In this document: piece by piece, positions 36,145 to 49,760 of the stretch | Layout of the letters: each line of letters opens with the position of its first letter | Position numbering within the stretch: the stretch's first letter is position 1 | Source of the DNA: Lunularia cruciata | Lineage: Eukaryota; Streptophyta; Marchantiopsida; Lunulariales; Lunulariaceae | Direction: 5' to 3' | DNA: 64,000 bases | Assembly: GCA_948567375.1 (NCBI GenBank) | Contig: OX419759.1 | Location: forward strand, 47,582,593 to 47,646,592 | The notes under the pieces: model-generated | What the model was told of the DNA's origin: nothing | Database searches by the model: none | What the model saw: only the letters and a program-made list of their open reading frames with translations | Made by a program: the position numbers and the translations under genes

Positions 36145-37055
36145 TTAGGGCAAAAACTTCTTTTGCACTCTCTTGAATTGAATAGAATCAAACAACATTA
36201 CCCAATCACCTTTTTTGAAGGGGTCCACCTTCTTCTTGCCTTCCATCTTGTCATAGCTCTCCTTTTGTTTCCTTTGGGCTTGCTCCACTTGAACCATAGC
36301 AACTGCTCTTGCCTCTTTCAACTCCATGAGTTGTTCCTTCCTTGACTTCTCTTCATCATCTCCTTGTGCTTTCTTCAATCTCATATGAATGCTTTGGAAG
36401 GTAGGAAGATCAAAGTAAATAGGTAGGGTAGACTCAATACCATAAACCAATTGAAATGGAAAATATCCGGTGGAAGTCTTCATGGTTGTCCTATACTCCC
36501 ACAAAACTGCATGAATCCTCTTGTCTCAATGATGTTTAGCCCCTCCATTTCTGCATCTTTGGCCAACATCATGCACAAGGTCTGATTGGTTCTCTTTTCC
36601 AAGCCATTGGAATTTGGCTTATAGGAAGTAGTTACTCTACTTGTGATAGAGAAATGTTGTAGCATGGCTGTAGTAATGCTTTGTGTAAACTCTCCTCCTC
36701 TATCAAAAACCAACTCCAAAGGGCATCCAAATCTAGTGATAATGCGTTCATAAATAAATCTATCAACTTCATCTTCATTCTTGTCCCTCAATGGTCTAGG
36801 CTCAACCCACTTGGTAAGGTAATCAGTAACTACCACAATGTACCGATTGTTCCTCGGGGTTCTATTGAGAGGACCTACAAAATCAATTCTCCACTTCTCA
36901 AAAGGTCCGAGCAATAGAATTGATCTAAGCGGTGGAGTGGATGTAGACTTTCTAGCAAAAGCTTGAAAAACATAAAAAGTTTTGCAATAATCAAGACAAT
37001 CCTTCAAAATCCCTCTCCAATGGTAACCTGCATCTAGAATCTTGAAAGCAATCAC
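36145..37055 (-). pseudogene. Element A integrase
   Basis: Shows WRIDFVGPLNRTPRNNRYI, VVTDYLTKWVE and the Asp-bearing LVFDRGGEF block of the integrase catalytic core. A C-terminal basic domain ends in KKVDPFKKGDWVMLFDS at about 36,170-36,240. The core lies at about 36,500-36,900. Part of the fossil polyprotein. Confidence 0.8.
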
Positions 37056-37186
37056 CTTTCATGCAAAGTGTCCTCTACACACTAAACCTTCATGAAACTC
37101 CTTTATAAGTAGGATAGACTCTTCCTTACCCATTGCTCTTTGAAGTAGACCATCTTCTCCTTGGTGAAAAAGAATATCCTCCACCA

Positions 37187-38954
37187 TTATGTAAGGTCTA
37201 GATCTTGCTGCAAGGGTTTTCCTCTCCTAACATGCATCCTTTCTTGATAGTTACCTCTTGTCACAAAATCCACAATCTCCTTGTACTCCATTGGAACCTC
37301 TTGAGTGACTGAGATTGTCATGAGCTCCTCATCCGGGAAGGAATCATCTATTGGCTCATCTCCATCATGATCATAGGCTCTAGATAACAAGTTAGCATTT
37401 GCATGTTTCTTTCCTAGCCTATCCTCAATGGTGTAGTCATACTCAGACCAGAGTATCATCCACCGTGCTAGTCTCCCTTCAACATTAGGCTTGTTGAAGA
37501 TGTATTTCAAAGCCTTGTGATCCGTGAGAATGGTGGCTTTCCCTCCAATCAAGTAGTGTCTAAACTTCTTGAGACCAAAGATCACTGTCAACCCTTCTCT
37601 CTCCGTGACAAAGTAGTTCTTCTCTGTTGAAACCATCTGCTTACTAGCATAAGCTATTGGATGATCATGCCGATCTTGGTCTACTTGACTAAGAGTGCAT
37701 CCTATAGCTACATAAGAAGCATCAGTGTAGAGGATGAAAAGCTTACTTAAATAAGGTTTAGCAAGAATTGGAGCTATAACAAGAGATTACTTAAGCTCCT
37801 CAAAAGCTTTTAGAGCCTCCTTGTCTTCCAAAATCACCATGTAATCTACACCCTTCTTCATGTAGATGGTCAATACATAAGCCTTGTTGGAAAATGAGAA
37901 GATGAACCTCCTATAGTATCCAACCATCCCCAAGAATTGGCATAACTTTGTCAAGCTTGAAGGGAATGGAAGGTCTGAGATTTTCCTCACCTTCTCTAGA
38001 TCAACTGCTATTCCATCCTTGGAGATGATGTGCCCCAAAAGTAGACCTTCTTCACATCCAAAAATGCACTTCTCTGGGTTGAGTGATGCATTTGCCTCAT
38101 TCAATCATTGCAAGACCTTGATTAGGTGCTCAAAGTGCTCCTCCTTGCTCCCATAGACACAAAAGTCATCAATGAAGTCTCTCACAAATTTCCCAATGAA
38201 AGGTTCAAATATCTTGTTCATGAACTGTTGGAATGTGGTTGGAGCATTGCAAAGCCCAAAAGACATGACCTTAAAAGCGTAAGTTCCCCAAGGTGTGGTG
38301 AATGAGGTGAGTTGTTGATGCTCTGGTGCAATCTTGATTTGGTTATATCCACTATAACCATCTCCAAAACTATACCTCTCATGACCTGCAACCTCCTCCA
38401 AGATCTCATCAATGGATAGCAATGGGTAGTAATCCTTATTGGTAACAACATTGAGTTTCTTGTAATTCACACATACCCAAAGCTTGCCATTCTTTTTCTT
38501 CACAATGACAATTGGAGACACCCATTCTGAATTCTCTACCTCAAAGATAAATCCAGCCTCGTTGAGCTTATCAATCTCCTCCTTCACAACCAAAGATATT
38601 GGTGGGCTAATGCAACATTGCTTTTGGCGGATTGGTCTTGCATGTGACTCCACTTCTATCTTGTGCTCCTCCAAGGTGACTTCCTTCAAATCCTTGTAAC
38701 TGAAAGCAAACACATGGATGAACTTTGCAGAAAATCTCCTCAAATCTCACTTTCTCCTCCTTGGTAACATTTGGGCCATACTTGAGGGTAGATAACCTTC
38801 TCTCTACCTCCTCAAGTGTTAATGGTGATTTATTTGTGTCCTTCAAAACCTCTGGCTTAGGTGCAAAATCAATAGCACACAAAGGATACACATCTGAATC
38901 AGATTCATATTCATCCTCCTCCGTGAAAGTCTCCTCTTCCATGCTTGTGTCCAC
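37187..38954 (-). pseudogene. Element A reverse transcriptase and RNase H
   Basis: RT motifs in order: EWVSPIVIVKKKNGKLW, GYSGYNQIKI, SFGLCNAPTTFQQFM and a DD catalytic box (about 38,105-38,743). The connection domain with LLGHIISKDGIAVDLEKV (about 37,787-38,104) follows, then RNase H with LTDHKALKYI and RLARWMILWSEYDY (about 37,187-37,636). Fossil; broken. Confidence 0.85.
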
Positions 38955-39230
38955 ACCTGAAGTTCCTTCTTCAGAATCTGATTCTCAATAATCAAAAGAT
39001 GGTGTATCTGAATGTGAAGTGTTGGTGGTGTTAGTCATAGGAACTGTGACTCTATGGTTTGATGGCCCAATCCTCAAGAACCCTTTGTGCTATCGATCAG
39101 TTTTGTGTGCTCCTCTCAACCATGGCCTCCCAAGAAGTAAGTCATAGCTTGAATCCTTCAAGACTTGAAAAGTCATGAGATTTTGAACTCCCATAACTGA
39201 AACTACCACTTTATCCATCACCCCTATTGG

Positions 39231-40860
39231 TCAAACTTTTTGCTTGTTTGCCATACTCACCACAAATGTTGAAGATCTTGAGGGTATCATACCCAACTTC
39301 TTCATCAACCTTTCTGACATGGCATACACAACTAAACCTCCATCAACAAGTGCATCCTTGATGTTGTGACCATTCACTCTCACATCAATCTTGGAGGCAT
39401 ATTCACAAGCCTCCCATGGTGCTGGCTTGGCATCCACCACCCCCATTGATACTAGAGCTTTTGCCTTCTTCTTCCTCTTGCTCCTTGCAGAACTCAAACT
39501 ACCTCTAAGCTCCTTTCTCAAGGTAGGATTCAAAGCAATCAATTGGCCCACTGTGATGTTAGCCTTGTGGCTACCAACATCCTCCAACACATTGTAGTTC
39601 TATTGTTGCTTTGAAATCAAGAAATCCTCCATCCCCAACTTCTTCCTTGGAGTCTTTGTTGTTGATGGTGTTGAGTTGCAAGTGCTCCTAGTAGACATAG
39701 GAGTATCCTTGCTTGGAGTAAATCCTTGAGAAGAATGAAAATCCTCTATAAAATGAGCTCTCTTCTTTTCTTATGCCAAAAGCTCCAAATTAAGACCCTT
39801 GGGCTTTGAGCACTCTCCCTTCTCATACTTGCTCTCAACCACATATATGGATGCTATCTCCTTAACTTTTTTGGGATTAGGAGCCAATTGGGTTTCACTA
39901 CCTCTCTCTTTCCCTCTATTGGCTCCCTCATAACCCCTTCCTCCATGGTAAGTGGAATTTGGGTAATTCCTTTGGACATGGCTTCTTCCTCCACAACCAA
40001 AAAAATTTCTATCATTGAAATTTTTGGCTGGTTGGCCTCCTCCTTATGGATAATTTCCATAAATCTTAGACCCTCTCCCTACATTCTGATCTACCTCTCT
40101 CTTCTCCCATAGTTGCACCACATTGATCTTGAGATCCGCAAGTTGTTCTATGATGGTTTGAAGTGGATTGTTTGGTGGAGGTGCAAGAATAAGAGCAACT
40201 ACTACTTGTGGTGCAACCCTTGCCACCAAAGTATCAGAAGTTCTACCATACTTGTAGCCTTGAGGGGGATTCACAACCTCCTTCACCACCAAATCACTCT
40301 CATTCCCTTCCAAACTCTACTCCATACGAATTGTGATCTTGATAGCTTCAACCTTGGAAGAAGGTTTCTCATATCTCACCTTGCTTCTAATTTGTGGTCT
40401 CAACCCTCCCACAAAATTATTGGTGAGCATGGCCCCTATGCCAATCATTGTAATCTCCATGTCATCCCCACCCTTCCTCAACACTATGCGAAATTTGGAC
40501 TCTAACTTTCCTACTCTTTCCACATAGACTCTCATGTTCTCTCCATCTCCTTGCTTGAGAAATGTAACTTCACTCATCAATCTCGCATAACTCTCATCAA
40601 GAAGAAATTTCTCAATGAGTGTTGATGTCAAAGTCTCCCAAGACTCCTCTTCCCCATCTCTCCTCTCTCTCTTTTGGTATTTTGACTCATACCATGTACG
40701 TGCTGCATCCTCAAAGAAATCTGGTAATAATGAGGCCCACTAATTCTTCCTCCTCTCATTGTTTCCTATGCAAGCTCTCTCAAAGTCTCTCACAAAGGCC
40801 TCCACATCTTCTCCATCCTTGCCAAAGAAAACCGGAAGTTTCCCCATCTTAACCTCTCAC
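39231..40860 (-). pseudogene. Element A gag and protease
   Basis: The gag core at about 40,317-40,631 has VTFLKQGDGENMRVYVERV and LTNNFVGGLRPQIR, typical of Ty3 gag. Downstream of a Ser/Lys-rich linker the protease reads VNGHNIKDALVDGG (about 39,231-39,450). Broken, several breaks. Confidence 0.75.
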
Positions 40861-41072
40861 TATCTTTCTTTATCTCAAGTTTTGTCTTCTTTTCTTTTCT
40901 CTCACTCCATAACTAATAGAGTATGTACATGACTAACACCATTTGAGAGTAATCCACCCTAGTGAACACAAAAGGCTCAGGTTGCTCCAAGATTTCTATA
41001 GCAATATCAAATCCTAGAGTGCATATTAATTGCTCATGGATAGTTTATCCATAAGTTGAAAGATTATCTCCA

Positions 41073-41760
41073 TCAGTAATCTTGAGAACTAGCTGATGGA
41101 GGTGGTAGTATTTCTGTAGCTATACTAAGACTCTCTCGAAGATCCTTCACCAAAGTCTTCAAAAGTGATTTTACTCCACTACACTCATGGCCTTTTGGAA
41201 GTACTTCAACTCCACAAACCTCACACAACTCCTTGGTCTTAGATCTTCTCCCTCCCAATCTTGGTGAAGAAGGTCCAACATGCAAACCCAAGTCAAGTAA
41301 GCCTCTCCTTTCTCTCAATCTCTTGCCCTCAAAGGTCAATGGACATGAAATCACCTTATGTCCCTTCTCTCCATATAGAAAGCACTTAGATTCACTCTTT
41401 CCTCCAAGTGGTGTAGGTTTTTGGATCCTCTCAACACTCTCTTCAAATTCTATTGTAAACTTTATTTTCCTCAAATCCACACCCAAAACCACCTCAAACC
41501 CTTGGGGAACCTTGCATAGTCTCAATTTCCACTCTTGGTGACCCTCCATGTTCCCAAGATGAATCTAAACACTCAAACATACTTTTTGTTGCTCTCAAAC
41601 TCCTCATGCATGAGATCTCCACTTTACAGAATTGACCCTTCCTCACAATTTCACTCAAACCTCTCAAATTGTATGTGACAGTCCTCCAAAACTTTTTACA
41701 CATGATCACAACTCCAGGGTGTCTCTCTCTGCAAAATTTCAGATCTTTTCATTGAGCCAT
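41073..41760 (-). pseudogene. Element A extra open region upstream of gag
   Basis: A minus-strand frame between primer site and gag carries two Cys/His clusters: CFLYGEKGHKVISC, resembling a zinc knuckle, and CEVCGVEVLPKGHEC. The same region with the same second cluster is recognisable in A2 at about 11,625-12,100, so it is a family feature. Some Tat-lineage elements such as Ogre are known to have an extra open frame before gag. Fossil; broken. Confidence 0.6.
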
Positions 41761-42387
41761 TTGGCCTAGACACATTTCTATTCAGCACATATATTTCAGA
41801 TTTGGTCTGAAAACCACCTCCCTCATTTCAGAAACTCATAACTCCTTGCTCAAGAATAATATCTCTCTAATTTTTATGTCAGCACGTAGGATATAACCTA
41901 ATGAATTTTCTTGGAAACTTTCACAATAATCCACTAAGAATTAAAGAAATGGTAGACTCTGTACAATTTTCCAGAGAGTATGCAGTTGGGGGAGCAATTT
42001 ACCCTATCAACTTTCAAAAATTCTAGCCTAATGTGCATTATAGCTCTCACAATAATTCTAAGTGTGAAAACTGAAAGATAACCCAAACTATCATTTGTAT
42101 AAATTTCAAATTTAGATCTCAAACTTGAGGATTTACCCAAAATCACCTTAATCCCCAAAATATGCAATCCACCTCACACAATCTCTCCAAATCCTTTCAT
42201 GTGTACAAGATGTATAAAATCACTTCAAAAATATCATAATGAACTACAGAGTATACAAATGGATCTTGGTTCTCTAACATAAGTTCAGCCCTCTCCTCTC
42301 CTAATGTTCTCTCCAAGTGAGCTCTCATAGCCTCCTTCTACCTAATGTAGAATGGAACGTGGAACATTATCTTGCCTTCTACAAAGG

Positions 42388-42404
42388 TCCCGACAATGGA
42401 ACCA
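42388..42404 (-). other. Primer-binding site of element A
   Basis: The minus strand reads TGGTTCCATTGTCGGGA a few bases inside the 5' LTR. It resembles the TGGCGCCGTTGCCGGGG-type site (Asp tRNA) used by Athila/Tat elements. The same place in A2 has a more decayed version. Confidence 0.55.
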
Positions 42405-42408
42405 AAAA

Positions 42409-43099
42409 TGTGAGCCGGCTTGTCTCTCACTCAAGATGAACCTCTGATGGCTATTATGGTAGCACACCATGGACTAAGAAGGCAAGGAACTCCAACTCCA
42501 TCATACTCCTCCAAGGCTAACACTCCAAGACTCAAGACATTACTCACTTGAGAACTCAATGAGAGAGAGATAGTTGCAAATGAAAGGATGATGAGTACTT
42601 CCTCACCCCTTGTTTATATACTTGTGAAATAGTTAAGCACCAAAGTTACTAATTATTGGAGTAACTTGAGTTACAAAGCTAAAAGTCAAGTAAAATCAAA
42701 AAGTAGAAAGGAATATCCATTCACATAGGCATATTCCACTAGCATGTGATCTTATCTTGACCCGACCACGAAGCCAAGAATTCCTTCACATGGGCTATCC
42801 TTGGACTATAGAAGAATCCAAAACAAAAAGGCTTGCGGGCCCAAGCGTTCTCAACTCTTTCCTCAAAGCCAAACACCTAGGAATAATACCAAGTCAACAC
42901 ACTAGAACCCAAAATAGTGGTGCTCATCTTCTCCACCTCCTCTAAAGTAAGGTCCCCTCTATCTTAGCTATGACTAACTCTAGCTAATTATCACTAATGT
43001 AGAACCATCCTTTATCTCTATATAAATAATATCTCTCAAGTACTTGTTATACCAAGCTAAATATCAAAATACCACACACATGTACAAATGGGTGTTATA
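42409..43099 (-). repeat. 5' LTR of element A
   Basis: 691 bases, 24 mismatches and no gaps against 35,284-35,974 (16 transitions, 8 transversions by hand count). Identity is about 96.5%. Confidence 0.9.
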
Positions 43100-44781
43100 G
43101 ATCAGGTTTGCAACCACACTATCCATATAAATGCCCAACAAAGACCACCTCTTTGATCCCAAACTTGGATTTAATACTCAATAAGGTCAAATGAACCTCC
43201 TCAATTTGTGATAAGATTTGATTACAATCTGAAATATGATTAGTTACAAACATATGGCAACATTTCTGATCCATTACTTCATCCTTCTCTTCCTCTATGT
43301 ACCTTTTTACTAGAATATCATTCATAAAAGGCATTGTCTTCTTTGGAATGAACTCTTTAAGAAATTTATTTATTTTGTTCATGGTGTGTGCAATAGAATT
43401 TGTTGCTCCTTGTGACAATGTACAGATCCTCATCAACCCCAACGGTGTGCTCATTGTGATAATGTATTTACTCCCTTCAGCAAACTGAAATTGGTCATAC
43501 CTAGAGTGCAAATCTCCCAAAGAATATATGGCTCTACTCGCAAAAGCTTTAGCAAATTTCCCAACAATTGGGTCTATTCCTTTATTGCTAATCTTCACTT
43601 GGTTTGATGGCTACATATCTTGAATGAACTCAAAGCTACATTCTTCTAAGATGTTATAAACCAATGACTAGAATAAGATGCAAATGATGGCTCTAGGATA
43701 TTTGCATCAAATATCTTCTTCAAGAGCTCCATAAGTTTTGTCATGTAAGCCCTATGTACTAGAATGGGCCTCAAGTCCCATTCCGGGAGCTCAATTGCAT
43801 GTGGAACCATAAACATGATCATCAGAGCCACAATGCTTGGATTCACAAACCCAATTTTAGAAATCATAAAAGGGAAAGCTTTCCCGTGCCAACTCAACAT
43901 CTCCCAAAATAATTTCTCCTTAATTGGTAGAAGAGAATTTGATGAGTCAACTATCAAGTCCTTGAGCATAACTTTGGTGAACTTGTGACCTATCTGATAG
44001 GATCCCTTGAGCTCTTTTTCTTTTGAGCATGTTTGATATACTGATCAAAGTCACTTGGAATAGGTTTCACCATAGACCTGACCTTCCTCTTCACTCTCTT
44101 GTATATGGTTTCCACCTTAGCCTCATAATAAAAAAAGACTATTGATGAATAGAGCTCCCTCAAATGTATTTCCACCACCTCAAGCTCAGCCTCCATCCTC
44201 TTGAGTTCTCCTAGAGAATCCTCTAACCTTATCTCCATATACACCCTTGATATGGTGTCATCCTCATCAATTAACCCCACTATTTGTGACTTATTTTCAT
44301 GTCCTTTCTCAACTTTCCACTCCCATATGTGCAAATTGGCACAACAAAATCACTTTGAGAAATCCTCATTGCTCCAATACATAAGGTACTTCTCCTTTAA
44401 AACAAGAGAAATTTCTCTGATGTACCACTATATTCTCACCATATAGTAGTACTTGGATAAAATCCTTGAACTCCACTATCACTTTAGGTAGAGAATCACT
44501 CTTCAAGTAATCATGGTTGCGCTCATGGTTTGTATATATAGTGAGAATTACATTGCTTTCTTGCCACCTTGGCTTCTGACCCAAGCTTAGGCAAAACCAT
44601 CATCAAGGACTTTGGTCTCCATCCTTACTGTTCTAATGAATGGTTGTCCAAGGATCATCAAATATGATGTACTCTCTTGAGCAAAGAAGTTTTGTTCAAT
44701 AACCACATCTCCAACCTTTAGTCTCACACCTGTGCAGGCACCATCAAGCTTTCCCTTGGTGTTTTTTGCTTCTCTGATCAC
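43100..44781 (-). pseudogene. Element B protease and reverse transcriptase remnant
   Basis: A protease-like stretch with YLMILGQPFIRTV lies at 44,587-44,781. The RT N-terminal part has ELPEWDLRPILVHRAYM and LMELLKKIFDANILEPS (about 43,646-43,969). The RT body has SLGDLHSRYDQFQF and MSTPLGLMRICTLSQGATN (about 43,119-43,598). RT similarity ends at the LTR edge of A. Broken, many breaks. Confidence 0.65.
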
Positions 44782-45107
44782 CCAACCATACTCCTTGTCG
44801 ATTTGCCATTTTCCATGCTTGTAGAGCTACTTGGCAACAATGTTAATTTCTTATTTGTGATCAATAAGAGTAACCACAAGATCTGTCATGTTGCCTATCT
44901 CTACCATGGATTCAATAGTAGCTTTGGCCTAGTGCACTCTATTATAATGGCTAGATATCTCATTTTCATCCTCATCCATTGCAAATGTGACCTTGTGATT
45001 GTTGTAACATCGAGCTAGCTCTAACTCCTCTTCTTTGATAACCATAATATCAAGGGCATTTGATACAGTCATTTCTCTAGTCATTTCCCACTTGCACTTG
45101 ATGGTGT

Positions 45108-47461
45108 TTATGATGACATCATGAAACTTCTTCTTGGCAATCCCAATGATCTCCTAAAGAATAAACTCCACCTTGGATCGAGTATACTCTCTTTTAGTAC
45201 TCCTTTTAGGTCGATAACCGCTTCAATATCAAATTGAAATTTGTAAGTGGGTGGTTTACTCCTTTTCTTCCACTTTCCCTTCACTGATTTTTGATAATCA
45301 AAAGGCAAGGTATACTCCATGACTTCCTTCCATGCAAGTACCATTCCTTGCTTTTGAGGAACACACTCTTGACGGAGTCTATCTCCACTCAATTGTCTTT
45401 TTTGAGTTGTTCTCTCTTCACCAACCTCTATGTCATCTCTCCTTTGCTTTTCTTCAATGAGAGCTTCATGTTCATTTCTTGCCAAGTAGATATGAACTAA
45501 CATAGTATCTACTGAATCAGCTCATTGAGTGGAGTGCTTGATTTCCTTAGCAACCCATAGTAATTCTCCTCTTGTGGTGTTCTTCTTTTCCATTGTATGT
45601 AGATAATTTATCCACATGCTTCACAAATGCTTCATTCTCCATCCCCTATTACCTCCACTCCATATGTAGTGGCCTCAACTGATGAAATATCTTGTTGCGG
45701 TAGGAAATCCTTCAACACCTTTTGCATTCACCTTTTCCTAAAATTAGTTTTTAAGAATTCTCCTATCTCTTTCAAAGCAATCTTCTCATCCTTCCAAAAA
45801 ACCACTCCTTGCTAAATATTTTTAGCAAAGTCACCACACTTGTTCCTAGTATGTTCATTACCATCACACCAAATGCACATTTGAACATAGCCTTGCTTTG
45901 TCATAGTTTTGGTTTTAGAATTGCTTCCTTTCTCCTCCAACCTCCAACTTGATTTGCAAGTCTTGCATCCCTTTCATCAAATCATTAATGGTGGTTTTTT
46001 ATAATGGAGTTATGACAATAGGATTAGGGACACTTGGTGCTATGGTAAGAGGTATCATTGGTTGTCTTGGAGTCCTTGTGACCATAGGTGGTATTACTTC
46101 CAATCTTACTACCACAATATTCTTGCTTGGCAAGAACATTCACTTCTTCTAAGACCTATCTCCAATCATATCTCAGCCCACTATCCTCCAACCCATCCAC
46201 CAACAAGACCTCCAACTCCTATTTTACTTTACTATTTTTCACCAACAATGGGCACACAATTTCTCATAGGTACTCCACTCCGTCACTCGCACCTACTTCC
46301 CTCTGCGTAGAAATCTCCTCTCTTACCTCTTCTTCTCTGTAATCTTCATATTGGAATAGACGCTTCACTCCCCGAGCTAGCATTTGCTTCTTCTTGTGCC
46401 TTACTCAGACCCGTTTCACACTTTGCCTTGCGTCTCCACCAAACTCCTCTCTGAATCGTGAACTTCTTCTCCTCTAGCTTGGGTATCTTGTCCTCCAACT
46501 TTGCATTATGGTCTTCGTCTAGCTCCACCTAAACTTCTTCTTCTTCTTCTTCTTTTGCAACAAGCACCGACGTCATCTCTCCACCTTCATCACTATCGCT
46601 ACTCGTATCTCTTGTTTGCAGCGTGAGCTCCGGTTCTTCCTCTTGTCCCAAGTCTTTGGACTTGCACTCGGCTTTGCCTTCTAAGTCTTCGTCTTCTGAC
46701 ACGATCACCACCATGCCTCTCCTCGGGTTTCCTCTTCTAGTCTTCTGAGGTCTTGTCTTATCTTTGGCTTCTCCTTATTGACTCCGCTTCTTTGACTTTG
46801 GAGTACTTACCTCTATCTCCACGCTCTTGCCCGTCTTTGCGTAGTACTCATCCGTGCTTTGGATTTGAAGAATGTATTGCTGCTCCTCCACGTCAACCTC
46901 TCTTCTCAAGTTGGGATGGAAGTGAGATACCATTCTATTGCGCTCCGCCAAATTGAGCAAATTCAACCCGAGGTAGAAATGTGCTGCAAATGGCACGATG
47001 TAGTGTGGAGGTGACTTATCCCGCAAATTCCACACCATTTGTCTTGTCCTCCCATGAAAGCACCTCGCCCAATTGATAGGTTCTCTTGCAAACATCTTAT
47101 GGAAGAACACCGCTTGGTGTTTCATCACATAAGTTGTTCTCTCCGGTTTCAGGATTGCCATGAGAGCACTCACAATCCCTCTCTTCACTGGATCTTTGTA
47201 ACTCTCAACCTTATACCCATTCTTTGTTCTCTTCAAAGAGAAAGCATCCCTCACTTCTTTGGTTTCTTTGGCTACTTCTCCCTTCCCCAAGAATGTGGCA
47301 CCCTACTCCGCGCATGCCTCTCTCCCGAGCACTAATCTCCAATCCGACTCTGTCCATCAAGCTAGATTTCCTCTCTTCCCCACTTCCTCGGGGCCATCGA
47401 GACACTTACTCTTGATTATCTCGATCATGAAACTTGGAAAACTCACATTCCAGTTCTACGC
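45108..47461 (-). pseudogene. Element B gag, downstream part
   Basis: A 171-codon frame (46,775-47,290) matches the region at 55.0-55.9 kb, including a VFFHKMFAREPINW segment. An acidic coiled-coil-like part follows at 46,346-46,714, a CCHC zinc knuckle CIWCDGNEHTRNKC at about 45,836-45,877, and a pre-protease segment with FDIEAVIDLKGVLKESILD (45,108-45,503). Together they form an unusually long gag. Fossil; broken. Confidence 0.6.
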
Positions 47462-49760
47462 TGTCATGGGGATCGTATGGTCTCGAGATTGCGCTGGGCA
47501 CCTGGCTGCCTGCGCTTAGGCTTTTGGAGTGTTTTGTCCTTCTTGTACTGTCTATTATTAGTCCCGGCTCATTATTCTTGACCTCTTGGTTGGTCTTTTA
47601 TCCTTGGCTTTAATATGTTTTGGGTTTGGTGGGTTTTGCAGTTCTGACCCAGACTGATCTTCCAGAGAGAATGATCTGGTGGGGTTTTGTGGAGTTGTCC
47701 ACAAGTTATGCAACCGGACTCAATCCCGGGCAATTGGTTAACTGTGCTGACCCATCTACATAATCCGGACTGAGTGTAAAAAAGAAGTAAAATAAAAACA
47801 TTATAATTATCTTTCCTACCGCTGTTTGCACATCAAGTACACACACTCAATCACTAGGAATCTCATTTCCATCTCAATTCCAAGTTTCACATTTTATAAT
47901 CCTTTGAGCCATGACACACGGCTCCTAACCAAACAGTGACCAAACTGAAGCACACTGACTAGCCAAGCACATGCAAAAAGAAAAGGAGTTAAGCAGGTCC
48001 TATTTCCTATTCCTTACAACTCGTCATCTCCATGTTCTGCAGCATCTCCCATTTGTCGTTCTTTCCAAGTCTCCACTGTCCAATAGGTCCTTCCTCGGGA
48101 TTCTCCTTTCTCTTCAATATTCCGGTATGTTAGATCTTTCCGAACTCTCTGCACTGTTCTTGCCATAGGACTCTACGCCTGGTAGAAGCTCCCGACGAGT
48201 CCCATATTGAGTTTCTATATCCAGTCCTCGTATTATCCTGAGCTGAACATGACTTCTCTCTTCTTTTGTTCCTGTCCACTTTCCCTTTGCAAGCTAGTTT
48301 GGCCTTTCTTCTCTGCTCCTCGAGTAAGTTTCGGATGAAACCTTCAACTAGTAACAGATTCTCTGTCCAATTCTCTTCCAGATCTGTCCCAAGCAGCAGC
48401 AGTCAATCACCGTCACTCCCATCTCTGCCCTTCATACGATAAGCTCACTCATTTTCAAGGTCTGGCCTCAGTAAGACGAGGCCCCAGGAAGTACGACAAC
48501 ACAAGGATCTGCTCTCGCTCGCGAGTTTGTGCTTGCTTCTATTGGTTTGCCGATAAAATCTGCTTCAGTTCTTGCTTCAGTCCCATTGGAGAAACTCAAG
48601 CCACAGCAGCACACCTGCTGCTCCTCCTCATTCTAGTGCTCCCAATAAATCCAAGCCAATGCACTGATCAAATTTGCTCAAAAACATTTCCCCTCATATA
48701 TACTATATGAAACCGCAAATAACACTCCAAGAACTCAATCTGGTTTGATGACAGTAAGACAAGAGAACGGACTAAGACAACGGCAGATGACAATACACTG
48801 CAACAAAAACTAAGAAACTCCTCTCACTGGTCCTCCAGTCCCACAATTCACTCAATCCAGAAATAATCCAACTTAAGCTACTGCAGGTCCATCGATCGGT
48901 CCTCCCGGTCTCACCATCACCAAATTAATCTTTCTTACTCCCTGGATTGGCGGGTCAACCTAAAGTCGCTTCCAAATCTTCTACAAGGAACTGCCCACCG
49001 CCAAAAGATAAGAAGATCCGGCACTTGTATGCGCCGTGTTCTCAACCTAACTCAGCATCCTCAATAGATAGCCATTTTGGAACCTATTGCTTTCATCTCA
49101 TCCTCTGCTTCTGCTCCCAATTTGCCTGCAGAAATCCATCTCTTCAACATACATGTTCCAGAAACTAACTCACAAGGCCTCCACTGACTAAATCACCGAT
49201 ACACAGTCCTTCCTCCCAACTTGAACCTTACTGCACTTTGTCAAACTCGAAATGCCTTCTCTTGATTCTTTGCCTTTTCTTGCCTCCACAATCTTTCACT
49301 TCTTTCTCTATTTTCTGTAATTCTCCTCCTTTCTTCTAACTCCACGATTCCTCACTCCTTCCTGTCTCCACGATCCTCCACTCCCTACTCTCTAGACCTT
49401 TTTGTTTATTCCCTTGTCATTCCAATTCCGTTTCCTTTCTGTCCTTCTTCTCCCGTCGCTACTTACTGCTCTCTGCCAAAATTCAAAACCCTCTGTCTCC
49501 TTCTTCTCAAAAATTTCTGCAACCTTTTATGCAACTTTCTCTCTTGAAACTCTCTGGGATTTTCTGAAAACCCTTAGTCTTTCCTCTCACTAATATTTCT
49601 GCCACTTCTCTCAAAAATCCTCTGCAAACTTCCTGAAACTCTACTGTTCTTTTCTCAAAATCTTCTGCAACTTTCTCTCTCTGAAACTCCTCTCTTGATA
49701 TCCGGAAAACTGGCACCCCTTCTTACTTTTCGATAATTCTCAATACTTCCCTACTGTCTT

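Larger units (their letters stand above)
35284..43099 (-). mobile_element. Athila/Tat-like Ty3 LTR retrotransposon A, near-complete layout
   Basis: Both 691-base LTRs are present. Between them, on the minus strand, are a tRNA primer-binding site, an extra open region upstream of gag, gag, protease, RT, RNase H, integrase and a polypurine tract. The bases gatc flank both ends (35,280-35,283 and 43,100-43,103), consistent with a 4-base target duplication inside element B. The LTRs differ at 24 of 691 positions by hand count with no gaps, so this is the youngest datable unit in the window. It is whole in outline but broken, with around ten breaks in the coding parts. The Athila/Tat assignment rests on GYNQI in RT and the Asp-tRNA-like primer site. 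Confidence 0.85.

Noticed and set aside
40113-40505. 130-codon plus-strand frame
   Set aside because: Antisense shadow of the element A gag.
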